Below, in pieces: positions 31,905 through 42,455 of a stretch of 64,000 bases of DNA. The stretch covers positions 433,763 to 497,762 of the forward strand of contig NW_024468263.1 of the NCBI RefSeq assembly GCF_002104995.1, in the 5' to 3' direction. The position numbers and the translations under genes were made by a program. How positions within the stretch are numbered: the stretch's first letter is position 1; each line of letters begins with the position of its first letter. This DNA is from Linderina pennispora. Taxonomy: Eukaryota; Kickxellomycota; Kickxellomycetes; Kickxellales; Kickxellaceae. A model generated the notes under the pieces. The model made no database searches and was not told the DNA's origin. It was given only the letters and a program-made list of their open reading frames with translations.

Positions 31905-32924
31905 TTACGAGCTGCTGTCAAGCAAGATGGCCACTGCCCGGTTCGGGTCATTGTTGCTCAGCTGCAGCGCCTGCACCACCTGGTCGCGTCCCACATCCGG
32001 GAACATCCCCTGCAGCATCGTAATCTGCTCCTCCGACGCCTGCTCCATGCCCGGCGCCAGCTCATTCAGATACGACCGAATTGAATTCGTCGTCGCCGCA
32101 CGCGAAATCCCCGGCCGCGCCTGATCCGGCTGCACACGCTGCTGTTCTCCTGCACCATTTACCCTCCCAATCCCAACCGACCGCCCCATTGTCTGCGCTA
32201 GACCTGCTGGCCCTGCGCTCCGGCGAACCACCGGCACCGTGCCTTGCCCGCGGTTGCCTGTAGGCTGTGCTGACGTCACCACCGGCAGCACCCATCTTCT
32301 TGCCATGCTGCTCATCCACTGCGGGAACCGCCAGCGCTTCAGCCCGCCAATGTCGGCGCTATATACCATGCTCGCCAGCACTCCCGCCAGCGCCGGTACC
32401 ACAGTCTGCGGCAGCCGCAGCACAAACAGATGCAGCGCCACCGCATACACCGTCCATTTGTCGCTCAGCTCCATTCCAAACACTCGGATCCGGTACTTTG
32501 CCGGAACAAGCACATGGAACTGATACAAAACAGCGAAAATCAATGAATACGGTCCCGCCGCCACAATATTGAATCGCTGCCCAGTGGTCCGCATCGCCAG
32601 CAAAAATAGCAACACTACCTGCAGCGTCTGCCCCACCAGCGCTGTCACAAATAAAAACGACGCAAACTTTAGCGTCCCAAACAGCCGCTCGACGCTACGC
32701 AGCTGGTACAGCAGCATCATCGAGGCCATCACTTCCGTTGAGTTTGGGAACGCCGCCAAAGACGTTGCTAGCCGCCAAAACTGCTTGTCCCGTGTGATAT
32801 ATGGCACCAGCCGCAACCGCAGATATGGTTTCCAGTTCATTGTAGAGCAGAGTACTGACGCCCCACCCAACCCCAGCATCCACAGCTTCGTTGCTGGTGC
32901 ACCAAATAGTCCTGATGCTACCAT
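31905..32924 (-). CDS. UBAC2/Dsc2-like rhomboid pseudoprotease with UBA domain
   Basis: 339 aa. Several membrane spans in residues 1-200 with rhomboid-like arrangement (STMNWKPYLRLRLVPYITRDKQFWRLATSLAAF; MMLLYQLRSVERLFGTLKFASFLF), no catalytic Ser/His motif, a disordered linker, then a C-terminal UBA domain at about 297-337 (EEQITMLQGMFPDVGRDQVVQALQLSNNDPNRAVAILLD written in parts: MFPDVGRDQ, ALQLSNNDPNRAV). This is the layout of UBAC2 and fungal Dsc2, which act in ER/Golgi ubiquitin ligase complexes for membrane-protein degradation or SREBP activation. Intronless. Confidence 0.85.
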   Translation of the reverse strand: MVASGLFGAPATKLWMLGLGGASVLCSTMNWKPYLRLRLVPYITRDKQFWRLATSLAAFPNSTEVMASMMLLYQLRSVERLFGTLKFASFLFVTALVGQTLQVVLLFLLAMRTTGQRFNIVAAGPYSLIFAVLYQFHVLVPAKYRIRVFGMELSDKWTVYAVALHLFVLRLPQTVVPALAGVLASMVYSADIGGLKRWRFPQWMSSMARRWVLPVVTSAQPTGNRGQGTVPVVRRSAGPAGLAQTMGRSVGIGRVNGAGEQQRVQPDQARPGISRAATTNSIRSYLNELAPGMEQASEEQITMLQGMFPDVGRDQVVQALQLSNNDPNRAVAILLDSSS

Positions 32925-34564
32925 TGTCGCGAATTAAAATAATATGGATGAGCGTGGCGAAGTTGAATTGCAAAAAGTACAAGCTGAATGGAAAGCAAAG
33001 GGCGGACTGTGAAGAGGGAAAAGCGTGCCAGTGCTTCAGACTGGGAGCTGTTGGCTGTCTGCAGACGCTGGCGATGATGATTGGTCAATCAATCCTCGGT
33101 CGGATTAGTCCAAATAATCCAATGATTAGATCGGCACATGACGCACATATACGTGTCGTCAGCGGTGATGTGACGAACGGCGGGCCCAATAATAATAACA
33201 CTGCATCCTATCATGCCTGAAGCGACGATCTCTTCTGTTGTGGTATCTCTGGTCAGGATCTGCAAGATGTGGTTGCTCAAGTATCTTTATGACAGCCTAC
33301 TATCTATTCCATCCAAACATGAATAGAATATATACCTGCTAACTTCATATCTAAAGTCACGTAAATTATTAGCTTACATTATGTTCTCTTCAATACATTC
33401 ACTAGTAGATCACTGGTAATGGGCAAAGTGGATGCGCTGTCAAACCCAGAATATGGAACGGGTTCGCCTTTCAGTCAACTTGTGTTTTTTTTCTCTATCC
33501 ACTCCTCATCAGAAAGCAAGTATTACAGATTTCCTTGACGCACACCAAAAATGCCTTGGTGGCTGGGATGGTTATTGCCGTATGTACGCTGCATTATCCC
33601 CATCCCGGCCCGACATGGCTGGATGCAAGAAAGGGAGAATGCCTTCGCTCACAGCTAAGCCAATGCCATCAGATGACAGCAGATTGCAGAAAGCGTACAG
33701 TCCTTCTGCAGCAGTGTAGAATGTTAGGACATCAAGACACTGCCTGACAATGTAAGAAGGAGGTGTAAACCGGATATCAGAATGCACACGGACAAGTGGT
33801 GGTTTATGAGGATGGCGCCGTACACCGAGACCAGGTTTGCATCATGCTGTGGCAGAAAGAGAAACGGACGATTGGAAGGGCAGACATTCCACGCCTCTCA
33901 TGCCATACGTTTCAAGAGCAAGACATGTCTGGTGCTTTCATCTGCAGACAAGCTTGCTTGTGAAACAAAACTGACAACCCCCACATGCACACACACCTCA
34001 ATTTTCACAATTGTGCAATATGGATGTGTTCTCCCTGAGTCTTGTGAAATAAGGAATCGTCAGTTGCTGTGCGTGCCGCTGTATTTTTTAGGATGGCAAG
34101 CGTTGCGGCAGCCAGCTGAATGGCGGGTGGGTGGAAGGGCGGAAGGGTGGACAGGGTGCTCCACATAGGCGCGAGCAATCCGATTCCCCTCACAACATTG
34201 AGCCAGCTACCCTGTCCTGGAAATCATTCTTAATGATTACCACGGCTCCAGCTTTCAGGATCCTCTTGCTCTTTAACGTTGAATTAAATACAGGGCCAGT
34301 ATTACATAGGCAATGCTGGGTTCATTCTGGAGCTACATGCCATGAAAACTCGTTGCGCTTATCAGAATATTTGTGTACGCGCTGTAGACATAGCAGTTGA
34401 AACAAGTGCCTAAGGAAAGAGGCGACCTCGGGAGTAAACAGCCACATGTCCTGGCCACCAGAACATGATGACTGCTACCCATCCTCACTGCCCCTATGAC
34501 ATCCATATGCATGCCCTGGCCAGGTGAACAGCATGCAGGCAATTGTGCGTGCTGCTTTCAAGCA
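32925..34564. other. Gene-poor region before repeat copy 2
   Basis: About 1.6 kb with only short, unsupported frames. It ends at the left edge of the visible match to repeat copy 1. Confidence 0.5.
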
Positions 34565-36973
34565 AGATGCCGACTCTCGTCAATTTGCAACCAAGGCATA
34601 TCCGGCAGATGATAGCTATTCTGTCGACCACTCATTCGTTAGTGGGAGGAGTAGGCAGGGAGCTACACACAGGCTTTGCTTGTTATTTTGCAGGAAACTG
34701 GGGTTGCGACTGGCGTGAAATAGGTGGTGTTCAAGACACGGCAGGGTACTAGCCGTCTTTTAAACCCCTAGGTGTGCAACTCCCAACAACAGCTGCACAT
34801 TCTCTCTCTACCACCACTACTCATAAATAACACCAGCTTACACTTGACACTCCTTATCATGTCTACATATGCAGACAAGAGATATTCTGAATCGCTATAC
34901 CTTTGGTATAGTCTGTCCAACACAAAATCTGTCGTTTTGAATGGTTCTGACTCTGATACCATGAAGAGACGGAGGCTATAGATCGCCTGCAAGAAAGCCC
35001 AGCATGAGACGTCGACTCTGACTGACTACCTGCAATTTGCTGACGCCTACAAGAACCGCCCTTGGCTAAGCTTACATCTGCCCGAGTTCATGACAAAAGC
35101 CCCGCTCATACTGGAGTGCCAGGTCGAGTGCTCATGTACTGACAGCAGCTGCAAGAAGAGGCATGGGCGCGTTTGGAAGAGCAACGTCAAAGAGCTGAAA
35201 GATTGTGGTCTGCTGCCCTCGGTGAGCGAACTTTGCATAATCCTGTATAAGGACTGTCCGAAGAACCTCCATCTCGACGAGGCTATCCAGGAGCTCGTTA
35301 TTCCCAGTGGCGCGATTGCCAACACGAGGCTTACCAAGTTCCTAGGACCTGGTTTGTCCCTTGCCGGCAAGGACCAAGGTCCAGAAAACGCGAAAATAGA
35401 GATGGAACGGGCTGTCAAGTGTATCCTCGAGCACTGCCCGCATGTCGAGGAACTGTGGTTCCATCCAGAGCGCGTTTGGGGCCCAAACAAGGGACTTCTT
35501 TGTGACATATCTGGTGTCGGAGCGGAGATGATGACGGTGCTTCGCAGTATGCTCCACCCGCGCCTAACGATGATGCAGGTCACACGGCCGTTCGCAGCCT
35601 ATACCGACCAGCCATTCTCGCCAAGTCTCCAGTATCTCGCACTGGACCTGAAACTTGTTTCGGAGCTCGTGCACTTGCCGCTTATCCCAACCGCCAATAT
35701 CCGTCATCTCGAACTAATCGGAATCTCAAGCGGCATCAACTGAGGCATTCTCGAAATGGGGGCAGATGGAAGTGTGCATTTCCCAAATCTCCAGACGCCT
35801 GTGTTGTGGTTCAAGATTCCAGCGATAGGCACTGTGTATTCCTCACTGGACATATCCAGAGTTGTGATACCAGCGACCGTTGATGTCGAGGTTAATGGGA
35901 TAAACAATAGCAAAGGCGCCATCTGGAAATACTTCACAAAGGGATGCCACCAGCTGTCACTCTTTGAATATCCGTCGGTGCTTAGAAATATTGACGTCTA
36001 CAACCTCCAGCGCTCTAGACATTTCAAGCTCAGGTTGATCCCAGAAGAGGGTGATCACAGCAAGCCTCTCCCGTTTGTGGGGATGAGAAAGTTCTTTGGC
36101 CACAGGAACTGCGAAATCCGCAAAATGTCGGTGACTGGCATCGAGCTCATGGTACCTCCGACCATGAATTTGCACAGCGTGGGGGACCTTCATCTGTCTC
36201 TAGGAACCGCAGACAGCGATACCATTCTCAACCTGGCACACCGGCTGACGAGGCTGAGGATTCTGCGTATCCGCTGTTTCTCGATGTACCGCAAGGATTT
36301 GGACAATCCTGGGTGCAGGGTTCACTTTGTAAACAAGGATCATGAACTGGATATCATTGCTTTGCATGCAAGGAAGGTCCCGATGGTAACCAGAAAGAGC
36401 TTGGTCTGCCTGCACCTGTACCCACGCATGGCGATTGATCCAAATAGGTTCATCGAGCTGGTGACTCGGTTCCCAAACATGGCTGAGATACATGTTAATG
36501 GCGAGATAGCCGAGTATGTGGACCGGGCTTTTAATCCTCTTCCTGTCATAACCAGCGCGATTGACCCAAGCATGGTGTAGCTCAGTTTTTCATCCGATTC
36601 CTTCTTTCACCTTTTGTATCCGCACCTATCCGTATAAATAGTATCTGTGAACGAGCTACAGCGAAAGTGAAGTATTGGCTAGAAGCGAACATACAGAGCG
36701 CTGCAAAAAGCCCATTGCTGAAAGGACAGCTGTTATACGACTAGTCATGGGCAACATAATCCGCTACATTTCCTGGATCATCAGGGTGCATCACATTGCG
36801 TATTACATCTTGTGCCCCACCAGCAACTCCGGGACTGCTAAATATGGCTAGATTGCGGCACACCAGCACACAAGAAATGGGTTTCTAGAACAAAAGCGGT
36901 CACGAAAGTGGTATGTAGTTCTGAGTTATTCTGTTTATTAGCTCACAAACAGAGGGCGCTAGCTAATAGGAGG
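34565..36973 (+). repeat. Long direct repeat, copy 2
   Basis: Same orientation as 1-2409, offset 34564, about 95% identity by eye. The true left edge cannot be set because copy 1 begins at the window edge. The right edge is the end of the shared string gggcgctagctaata. Confidence 0.9.
34859..36580 (+). pseudogene. Unrecognised gene, copy 2, with two in-frame stops
   Basis: Second copy of the gene at 295-2016. It shares the in-frame TGA (35741-35743) and has an extra TAG at 34979-34981, where copy 1 reads tat. After that the frame is open from 35090 to 35743 and 35756 to 36580. About 15 of 217 residues differ in the middle part and 19 of 274 in the last part. The additional stop and the mostly replacement-type differences point to a pseudogene that kept decaying after duplication. 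Family unknown. Confidence 0.65.
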
Positions 36974-37898
36974 GGTAATCTCCCAAGCCCGAATTGAGCG
37001 GCGGCCCGTGGTAAAATCATTTTCCTTCAAGCCCTATCTGAGCAGACAAGGGCATGCTACGTCGTTCGTCTAATCTATAAGAGGTTTAGAGGATGGAACG
37101 TCAAGACCCATGTCATTCGTGCGGCAACATCTTTTTCACTTCACATTTTCGAATTTTATATCTAGTTTCCGTTTAAATAGAAATTTGCAATTTCCTTTGC
37201 CATACTCATGTTCAACCCTATCGATAATAATCATTTCAGATGCCACTTTGAAGGAATGTTTAAAAACGATGATAACGATGATGTTCAGTATTTCGGTATG
37301 TTGATGGCATAAACCCAATAGAATATGACCAAGTATCCTGTTCATACTTGCCCGTAGTATATAGCTGCTATAAAATTCAGATCTTAGACCCCTCAGCCAG
37401 GCCACAGCAGATTCAGCCGTTGTCCTCAGTTCAGTTTCTGGTTTGATTCCTCCAATATATTTGTTAAACTCTTTTCACAACAGAAAAGCCACACAGATTA
37501 TTTTTTCGGGGGGTTCAGCAAAGAACCTGTGAGCAGCAGTGCACACTATAAAAGAGCGTAATCTCAAACCTCAATTGGGTGGATAGGAATACAATGGGTC
37601 ATTTGTCATTCACTCTGGGGATGGGGGTGATGACAATAGGGTGTCAGAATGTCATAATTATAGTTTTCCAGCACCTCTTTCACTTGTTCCTATATTCTTA
37701 TGCGAGGTTTCTGTTTTTCATACATGTATGTAGTCTGGTTTAACTCTAGTATTCTTGATCATCACGAGAATATGAATTAGATATGTAATCCTATGGGAAC
37801 ATTTCCAGAGGATTCAGAAAAGAACTACTGTAGTTGTGAATTCTGACACTCGCTCATAAATTACTAGGTCCCTTACTCATATCCGCCCTCACCATGTT

Positions 37899-37954
37899 GG
37901 TTGTACTAGAATCGAACGCTAACCATCCCTGATTAAGCTACAGCAAGTGCAACC
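37899..37954 (-). repeat. tRNA-like relic with pol III A and B boxes
   Basis: On the minus strand the sequence has an A-box-like TAGCTTAATCAGG (37928-37940), a B box GTTCGATTC (37909-37917) and complementary ends GGTTG/CAACC. It is only 56 nt long, about 20-25 nt short in the anticodon region, so it is a tRNA-derived repeat or tRNA relic and not a working tRNA gene. Related strings occur at 2648-2694 and 37375-37415. Confidence 0.45.
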
Positions 37955-38135
37955 GTTAACTTTTTGCTACCTTTTGTTTGGTATTTTCTACATAGTTTTT
38001 TAACATTGCTCATGCTTCAGATGCTACATGACAGTGAGTTTTTGGATATAGCTAACACATAGTGTGTGAAATACATTACATTATGCCCATACTAGGTAGG
38101 CATATTGCAATGTCTGCTGGCAGAGATAGCTGGTG

Positions 38136-38146
38136 TAGTTCAGCCG
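38136..38146 (+). repeat. Isolated pol III A-box-like string
   Basis: TAGTTCAGCCG fits the A-box consensus TRGYNNARNNG inside a tRNA-like context (ggtgtagttcagccgg). No B box follows, so it is probably a fragment. Confidence 0.3.
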
Positions 38147-38222
38147 GTGATTATCAACACTTCCTAAGCGACACCATCATCAGTTTAAAAATGGTTTTTC
38201 ATACAAATGCTGCCAGGAACTT

Positions 38223-38350
38223 GACGTGTTTGTGTTTTGAGTAAAAGAATAAACCTGTAGAAACAATCTGTATCTCTGTCGCATGCGGCCTTTTATCTGT
38301 GCGTCCTGGGGGGGTGTGCTTTGTTCCCTCGTGGCTAGTCTCACGTGCCC
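38223..38350 (+). repeat. Dispersed repeat, arm 1 (inverted relative to 43505-43613)
   Basis: About 125 bp matching the reverse complement of 43505-43613 at roughly 85%, including the shared core aaacaatctgtatctctgtc. The unit contains gaataaac, a polyadenylation-like string. The two arms bracket Nse1, the ligand-less oxidase, the membrane protein and tubby copy T1. Confidence 0.75.
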
Positions 38351-38433
38351 ATACACTACAAACTTGCGTGCGTCACACCATAACTTTTCTATAGTGTTGC
38401 ACTACAATATATTATTTTCAAAATGACATTCAG

Positions 38434-39276
38434 CTAGTGGTTATCGTCGTCGCTATCCTGGGTAGCTACTGGCTCTGCCTTCATGCGTTTCAATGCTGTC
38501 TGCTCATCCTCCGAACCGTCCTCTGCGATGCTCTCCTGGTGCTCAATCGGCACACCGTCCTCTCCAGGTCCAAACCTACTCGGTTCTCTGATTGCCTTAT
38601 GACACTGCGGGCATGCCAGTCCGCGCGACCCACCTGCCTCGACAACCCTGTCTACGCAGCACGGATGTAGAGCAGCTCCACACCCATCGCATACAATCCC
38701 GCATGTCGCTATTTCCTTACACAGCGAGCACTCGTGCAGCAAGTCCTGGTATGAGTCGTTCAAAAACGACTGTAATTCGATGGTCGCCCGTGCACCCATG
38801 ACCACGAACCCGCCGTTAGCGCGGTTGAGCCAGCCGTCGCCACACAGTTTGTCCAAGAGCAAGCCAGCATCGGTTAGCGAGAACCCTGAAGGACCTAGAC
38901 GTGCAGCCTCGCGCACAGCCTCGTGGTACGTGATGCAAAAGTTTCCCGAGGGTTCGGTGCAAATTTGCTCTATTAGTGCCTTTAGTATCGACAGCTCAAC
39001 CGGGCTGTACGGGGTCGCCTGTTTTGAGATCTCGTCGGCATTGGTGTTGACAAGTGCCCAGTCGCGGGTACCAGTAAGCTGATCCATGCGGCTGCGCAGC
39101 TCGAGCGAGAATATTGATAGCGAGTTGTTGGTACGATCAACAATGTGCTGCAAGTCAATGTCGTCGGTGTTAAATATGCGCTGCATTGCGGCCCGCAGCT
39201 TTTCTTCACTAAAGAACTGTGCCGCCATGCACCACTGTGCCAGCATGCGCTGCTCATCGCTGTATGATTGTGACAT
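38434..39276 (-). CDS. NSE1: Nse1, RING-like subunit of the SMC5/6 complex
   Basis: 280 aa from the ATG at 39276 (MSQSYSDEQRMLAQW). An in-frame ATG at 39324 adds 16 residues and is possible. The N-terminal winged-helix region (MAAQFFSEEKLRAAMQRIF; AVREAARLGPSGFSLTDAGLLLDKL) is followed by a variant RING with CSLCKEIATCGIVC, CGAALHPCC and CPQCHK, about residues 195-242, and an acidic tail. Nse1 works with Nse3 and Nse4 in SMC5/6 for DNA repair and acts as a ubiquitin ligase. Head-to-head with the oxidase-like gene, about 290 bp apart. Confidence 0.9.
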   Translation of the reverse strand: MSQSYSDEQRMLAQWCMAAQFFSEEKLRAAMQRIFNTDDIDLQHIVDRTNNSLSIFSLELRSRMDQLTGTRDWALVNTNADEISKQATPYSPVELSILKALIEQICTEPSGNFCITYHEAVREAARLGPSGFSLTDAGLLLDKLCGDGWLNRANGGFVVMGARATIELQSFLNDSYQDLLHECSLCKEIATCGIVCDGCGAALHPCCVDRVVEAGGSRGLACPQCHKAIREPSRFGPGEDGVPIEHQESIAEDGSEDEQTALKRMKAEPVATQDSDDDNH

Positions 39277-39569
39277 TGAATGCGTATAGGAGGAAACTGG
39301 CGAATGAGGGTAGCCGTCATGCACACAAGGCAGCCGGAGGGTGATGGTGGTGGTGGATGTAGCGGTGATCGAAGGTTATGGAGGACCATGTGACAATGGA
39401 AAATATGAGAGATGGGTGTGTGGCGTACATGTTCTATTTACATGACCGCGCATAAACCTGGACAAAACAATAACAACAACAGAAACTCTGCCTTTCTCTC
39501 TTTCTCCTCCACTTGGCATCGACGCTCTCTTCTTTGTTCTTGCCACAGTCTTCATCATAGGAACGACAC

Positions 39570-40910
39570 ATGCTCGCACATTACATAGTGGCAGTTTTCT
39601 TCATACTCTCGCAGGCATTGGCATCTCGCGGCGAAGAAGTGGCCTACACGTGGAGCGTCTCGCATGCAGAGGCGCCGCACTCGAACCGCACGGTGATCAA
39701 CAATGTCTTGCGGCTGCCGGTGGTAAACGTGACATACAGTGATGTGCTTGTAGTGCATATCACCAACCAGCTCGACACCTCGATCTCGCTGCGGCTTCTA
39801 GGTATGACTAACACAACCACCGATACGCTACCATGCCTGCTGGCGCCCGGTGATAGCTCTACGTACCGATTTACTATCGAGCAGAGCGGCACACACTACA
39901 TTGCGGTGACATCCGTCTCCAGACAGCATAGCTCAGTGCTGATGCGCGTTCCAGTTATCGCAAATGACGCCGATGAAGTGTTTGAGTACCAAGACGAGTC
40001 TGTATTCCTATTCGAGGACACCCATGGTATGTTTACAGTTAACGGCGAGCAACGGCTACCGCGGATTTTGATGACGCCATTCTGGGTATATCGCGTGAGA
40101 CTGCTGAATCTTGGCCACACATCGGTGATGTTTAGCATGGGTCAGCACGAATTGTCTCTAATGGAGATTGATGGAATCGAGTACGAGCCAGAGCCAGCAC
40201 ACTCTGTCAACCTGCTGCCGGGGCAGCGTCTCTCGGCAATGGTCACTGCCAAGGTCTCCAATGATGTCAATTACGCATATCAAGCGACCTTCTTCGACTC
40301 GTCCGCATCTCTAGATCTGGCTGATGGCGGCCAGCCAGCCAAATCTGCAGACATCCGAGCAACATACCAAGGCATGCTCGAGTATTGGACAGGCAACCCC
40401 ACCAAGCCTGTCGGGGACTGGGCAGCAACTGGCACACGATTGCACACGGCGCAGATGACTCCAATGGCGCGGTTTGGGGAATGGGAACCCACGACAATCG
40501 TCTCTATCAGCGAATGTGTACGGGTCAAGAACAGCCGCTCTATATCAGGCGCCGATACCAGTGACACAATGCAGATTTCGGACACCACTGGCAAATGGCC
40601 GTTATGTGAGAAGAGCCATTCGGTTGAGGTCACACTCAAGTATCAGGAGATTGTGCAGCTGGAGGTGGATTCTGTCGGCAGTATGTTGCTCTGGCTCAAC
40701 ACGCATATGTTCCAGGTGATAACCAAAGAGAAGCATATGGGCGCGTCGCATGCAGAGCTGCGTAGCGTGGACAGGCTTGTTGCTGGGAATCTGACAGTAG
40801 TCAGGTTCAGGGCCGATGTCCCAAGCGTGTGGGATTTGCAGATTCCTGGGGCGCCAAGAGTTGTGTTCGTCGAGGCTGCAGACCGCATCTCTGACACCGA
40901 CTTTTGCTAG
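39570..40910 (+). CDS. Multicopper-oxidase-like protein lacking copper ligands
   Basis: 446 aa with a signal peptide (MLAHYIVAVFFILSQALA). It aligns by eye to the oxidase at 3045-4736 over its whole length: shared LLNLG/VINMG, LMEIDG/VIEADG, VNLLPGQRLSAMV/LNMGPGQRYSVLV, MFQVI/NFQVV and F..AD.P..W. The copper loops are gone. HTHGFFQ is replaced by SLRLLGM, WIHGH by YIAVT, and HPIHLHGHNF by MLLWLNTHMF. The HCH...H...M motif is missing. At most one ligand His remains. The frame is open for 446 codons, so this is probably a maintained non-catalytic paralogue, perhaps a structural or regulatory partner. Also shorter by about 117 residues. Confidence 0.8.
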   Translation: MLAHYIVAVFFILSQALASRGEEVAYTWSVSHAEAPHSNRTVINNVLRLPVVNVTYSDVLVVHITNQLDTSISLRLLGMTNTTTDTLPCLLAPGDSSTYRFTIEQSGTHYIAVTSVSRQHSSVLMRVPVIANDADEVFEYQDESVFLFEDTHGMFTVNGEQRLPRILMTPFWVYRVRLLNLGHTSVMFSMGQHELSLMEIDGIEYEPEPAHSVNLLPGQRLSAMVTAKVSNDVNYAYQATFFDSSASLDLADGGQPAKSADIRATYQGMLEYWTGNPTKPVGDWAATGTRLHTAQMTPMARFGEWEPTTIVSISECVRVKNSRSISGADTSDTMQISDTTGKWPLCEKSHSVEVTLKYQEIVQLEVDSVGSMLLWLNTHMFQVITKEKHMGASHAELRSVDRLVAGNLTVVRFRADVPSVWDLQIPGAPRVVFVEAADRISDTDFC

Positions 40911-40993
40911 CAGCTTTCATGCTCAAAAGTTCCCAGGCCGGTGGATGAAAAAAAATACATTGTCGTAAATAAGGAAAAGCGGGTGGTGGTGGA

Positions 40994-41350
40994 TTATACA
41001 TGTGCGCGAGGTGGCATGGCCACTATGTCGGTGTCCGATTCGTCGTCGAATCTGAGCAGCGCCGGGTCTATAGGCGAGTAGGGTGGCAGTTCTTCAGACT
41101 TTGCATCGAACATGCTGCTTATCGACGAACTAAAGGATCGTAGCGATGCGGCGGAGCTGTGAGTCCGTGGGGGCAGCGGCGGCGCCTGGAGAATGCTGCT
41201 TGTCTCGATCATCGGCTCTTCGTCGTCTAGCCGCATGGCGCCCTTTTTGCGCCTGGCCTTGGATTGTTTCCGCATGTACTTGTATGTGAAAACGCTGACT
41301 ACAATGAATGCAGCAGCAGTGACTCCTCCGATAATAGCCGGCGTGGTCAT
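40994..41350 (-). CDS. Small single-pass membrane protein with LPxY motif
   Basis: 118 aa. A short lumenal/outer N-terminus, one span (IIGGVTAAAFIVVSVFTYKYM), a strongly basic juxtamembrane stretch (RKQSKARRKKG), then a disordered cytosolic tail with PPLPPRTHSS and LPPYSP. The latter fits the LPxY form of the WW-domain (Nedd4/Rsp5) binding motif. No signal peptide; a type III orientation is likely. Convergent with the ligand-less oxidase gene, 83 bp apart. Function unknown. Confidence 0.6.
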   Translation of the reverse strand: MTTPAIIGGVTAAAFIVVSVFTYKYMRKQSKARRKKGAMRLDDEEPMIETSSILQAPPLPPRTHSSAASLRSFSSSISSMFDAKSEELPPYSPIDPALLRFDDESDTDIVAMPPRAHV

Positions 41351-42455
41351 CGTGGTTCAGTATAGCAGGAAAAGGAAGAGAGAACTGCAGGTAGTGAAAT
41401 AAAGGGCTGGGAGGGGGAAGCCGCAAAAGAGAAAGAGAGCAAGCTTGAGCGCCAACAGAGGACCGAAGGAAGCACCGTAGTGGTTCAGAGGATAAAGAAA
41501 ATGTACAGCCTGCAACCTGATACCCACTAGTGTCCCCACTGGATGGCTGCAGGCGTAATATATACAAGAAGCGCTTAAGCTGTTCCCGTTTGTCACCTGT
41601 TTGCCCAAGCCCCAGCACCAGAGCTCCGCCACCTTGTGCGGCAATTGGCGAAGAGGAATTTTTTTGCCAAGAATTTTCCGGCCAGTTTTCGGAAACCGCA
41701 TCGAGCGAGAATTGCCCATCTCCCCTCTCTGAATACCGCAATGTGTATGACACAAGGTAAGATGCACACGGTAGCTTGGGCAAGAGCCTTCTTGGCATGC
41801 ATGAGCATATTGGATCTTGCTGTCCATCGCCTCGGCCTTCACTGGCAAATGGATGACGGCTCCCCTATCGACACGAAAAACACAACAAAAAGCAGGAGCT
41901 TATTTTTAGGCCACTGTGAAGGGCAGCGGTCGGCGGCGATCCTCTCTTGCACGAACCGATCGGTTTGTTGGTGAAAGCGGGCCACAGGTGATGTTCGGGT
42001 CGTGAGAAGTAGCAATTCCAGGACCGCGAGCGCAACACAATTTAAGCAACCCTGTTGCCAGCAACCGACATCAACGTGTCTGTGCACACGGGTTTGACCA
42101 TATAATTTAGCCAGAGTTGGAAAATGTGGACGTTGTGGTGCACATGGTGTGTGGATGGAGCGTACATACCAGCAATTAAAATATAAAAAAGACTATGATT
42201 CCACAGCTATTAACCACAGCTACCCACAATAATATGTGGGGCGTTGATACCCGGAACATCGCCATCATGTTTGAGGTTACGAGCTATTGAGTTGGGTCTG
42301 GCTGTAGCACCCAAGTAAAAGAGAGCATATTGAGAAAAGGCAGACCAAGGCAGCCTTAGAGACATAATAGGGAGTTAGTGAAAAAGGAGAGAAATGTCAG
42401 ACTGGTGACTAGACCGATTCGAGAATAAAAGAATAAGAAAAAGATGAGAAGTAAT
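41351..42455. other. Intergenic region
   Basis: Contains the promoter of the membrane protein gene and the 3' flank of tubby copy T1. Overlapping frames on both strands (41130-41848) have no recognisable features. Confidence 0.45.

Larger units (their letters stand above)
36974..38433. other. Repeat-rich intergenic region after copy 2
   Basis: Holds about 160 bp (36974-37135) absent from copy 1, then an old divergent match (37141-37440) to 2421-2720. Two tRNA-like relics and one arm of a dispersed inverted repeat (38223-38350) follow. AT-rich with no supportable gene; ends at the 3' flank of the Nse1 gene. Confidence 0.55.

Noticed and set aside
41130-41848. Overlapping minus-strand frames of 222 and 163 codons
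   Set aside because: Overlap each other and the small membrane-protein gene; no recognisable features.
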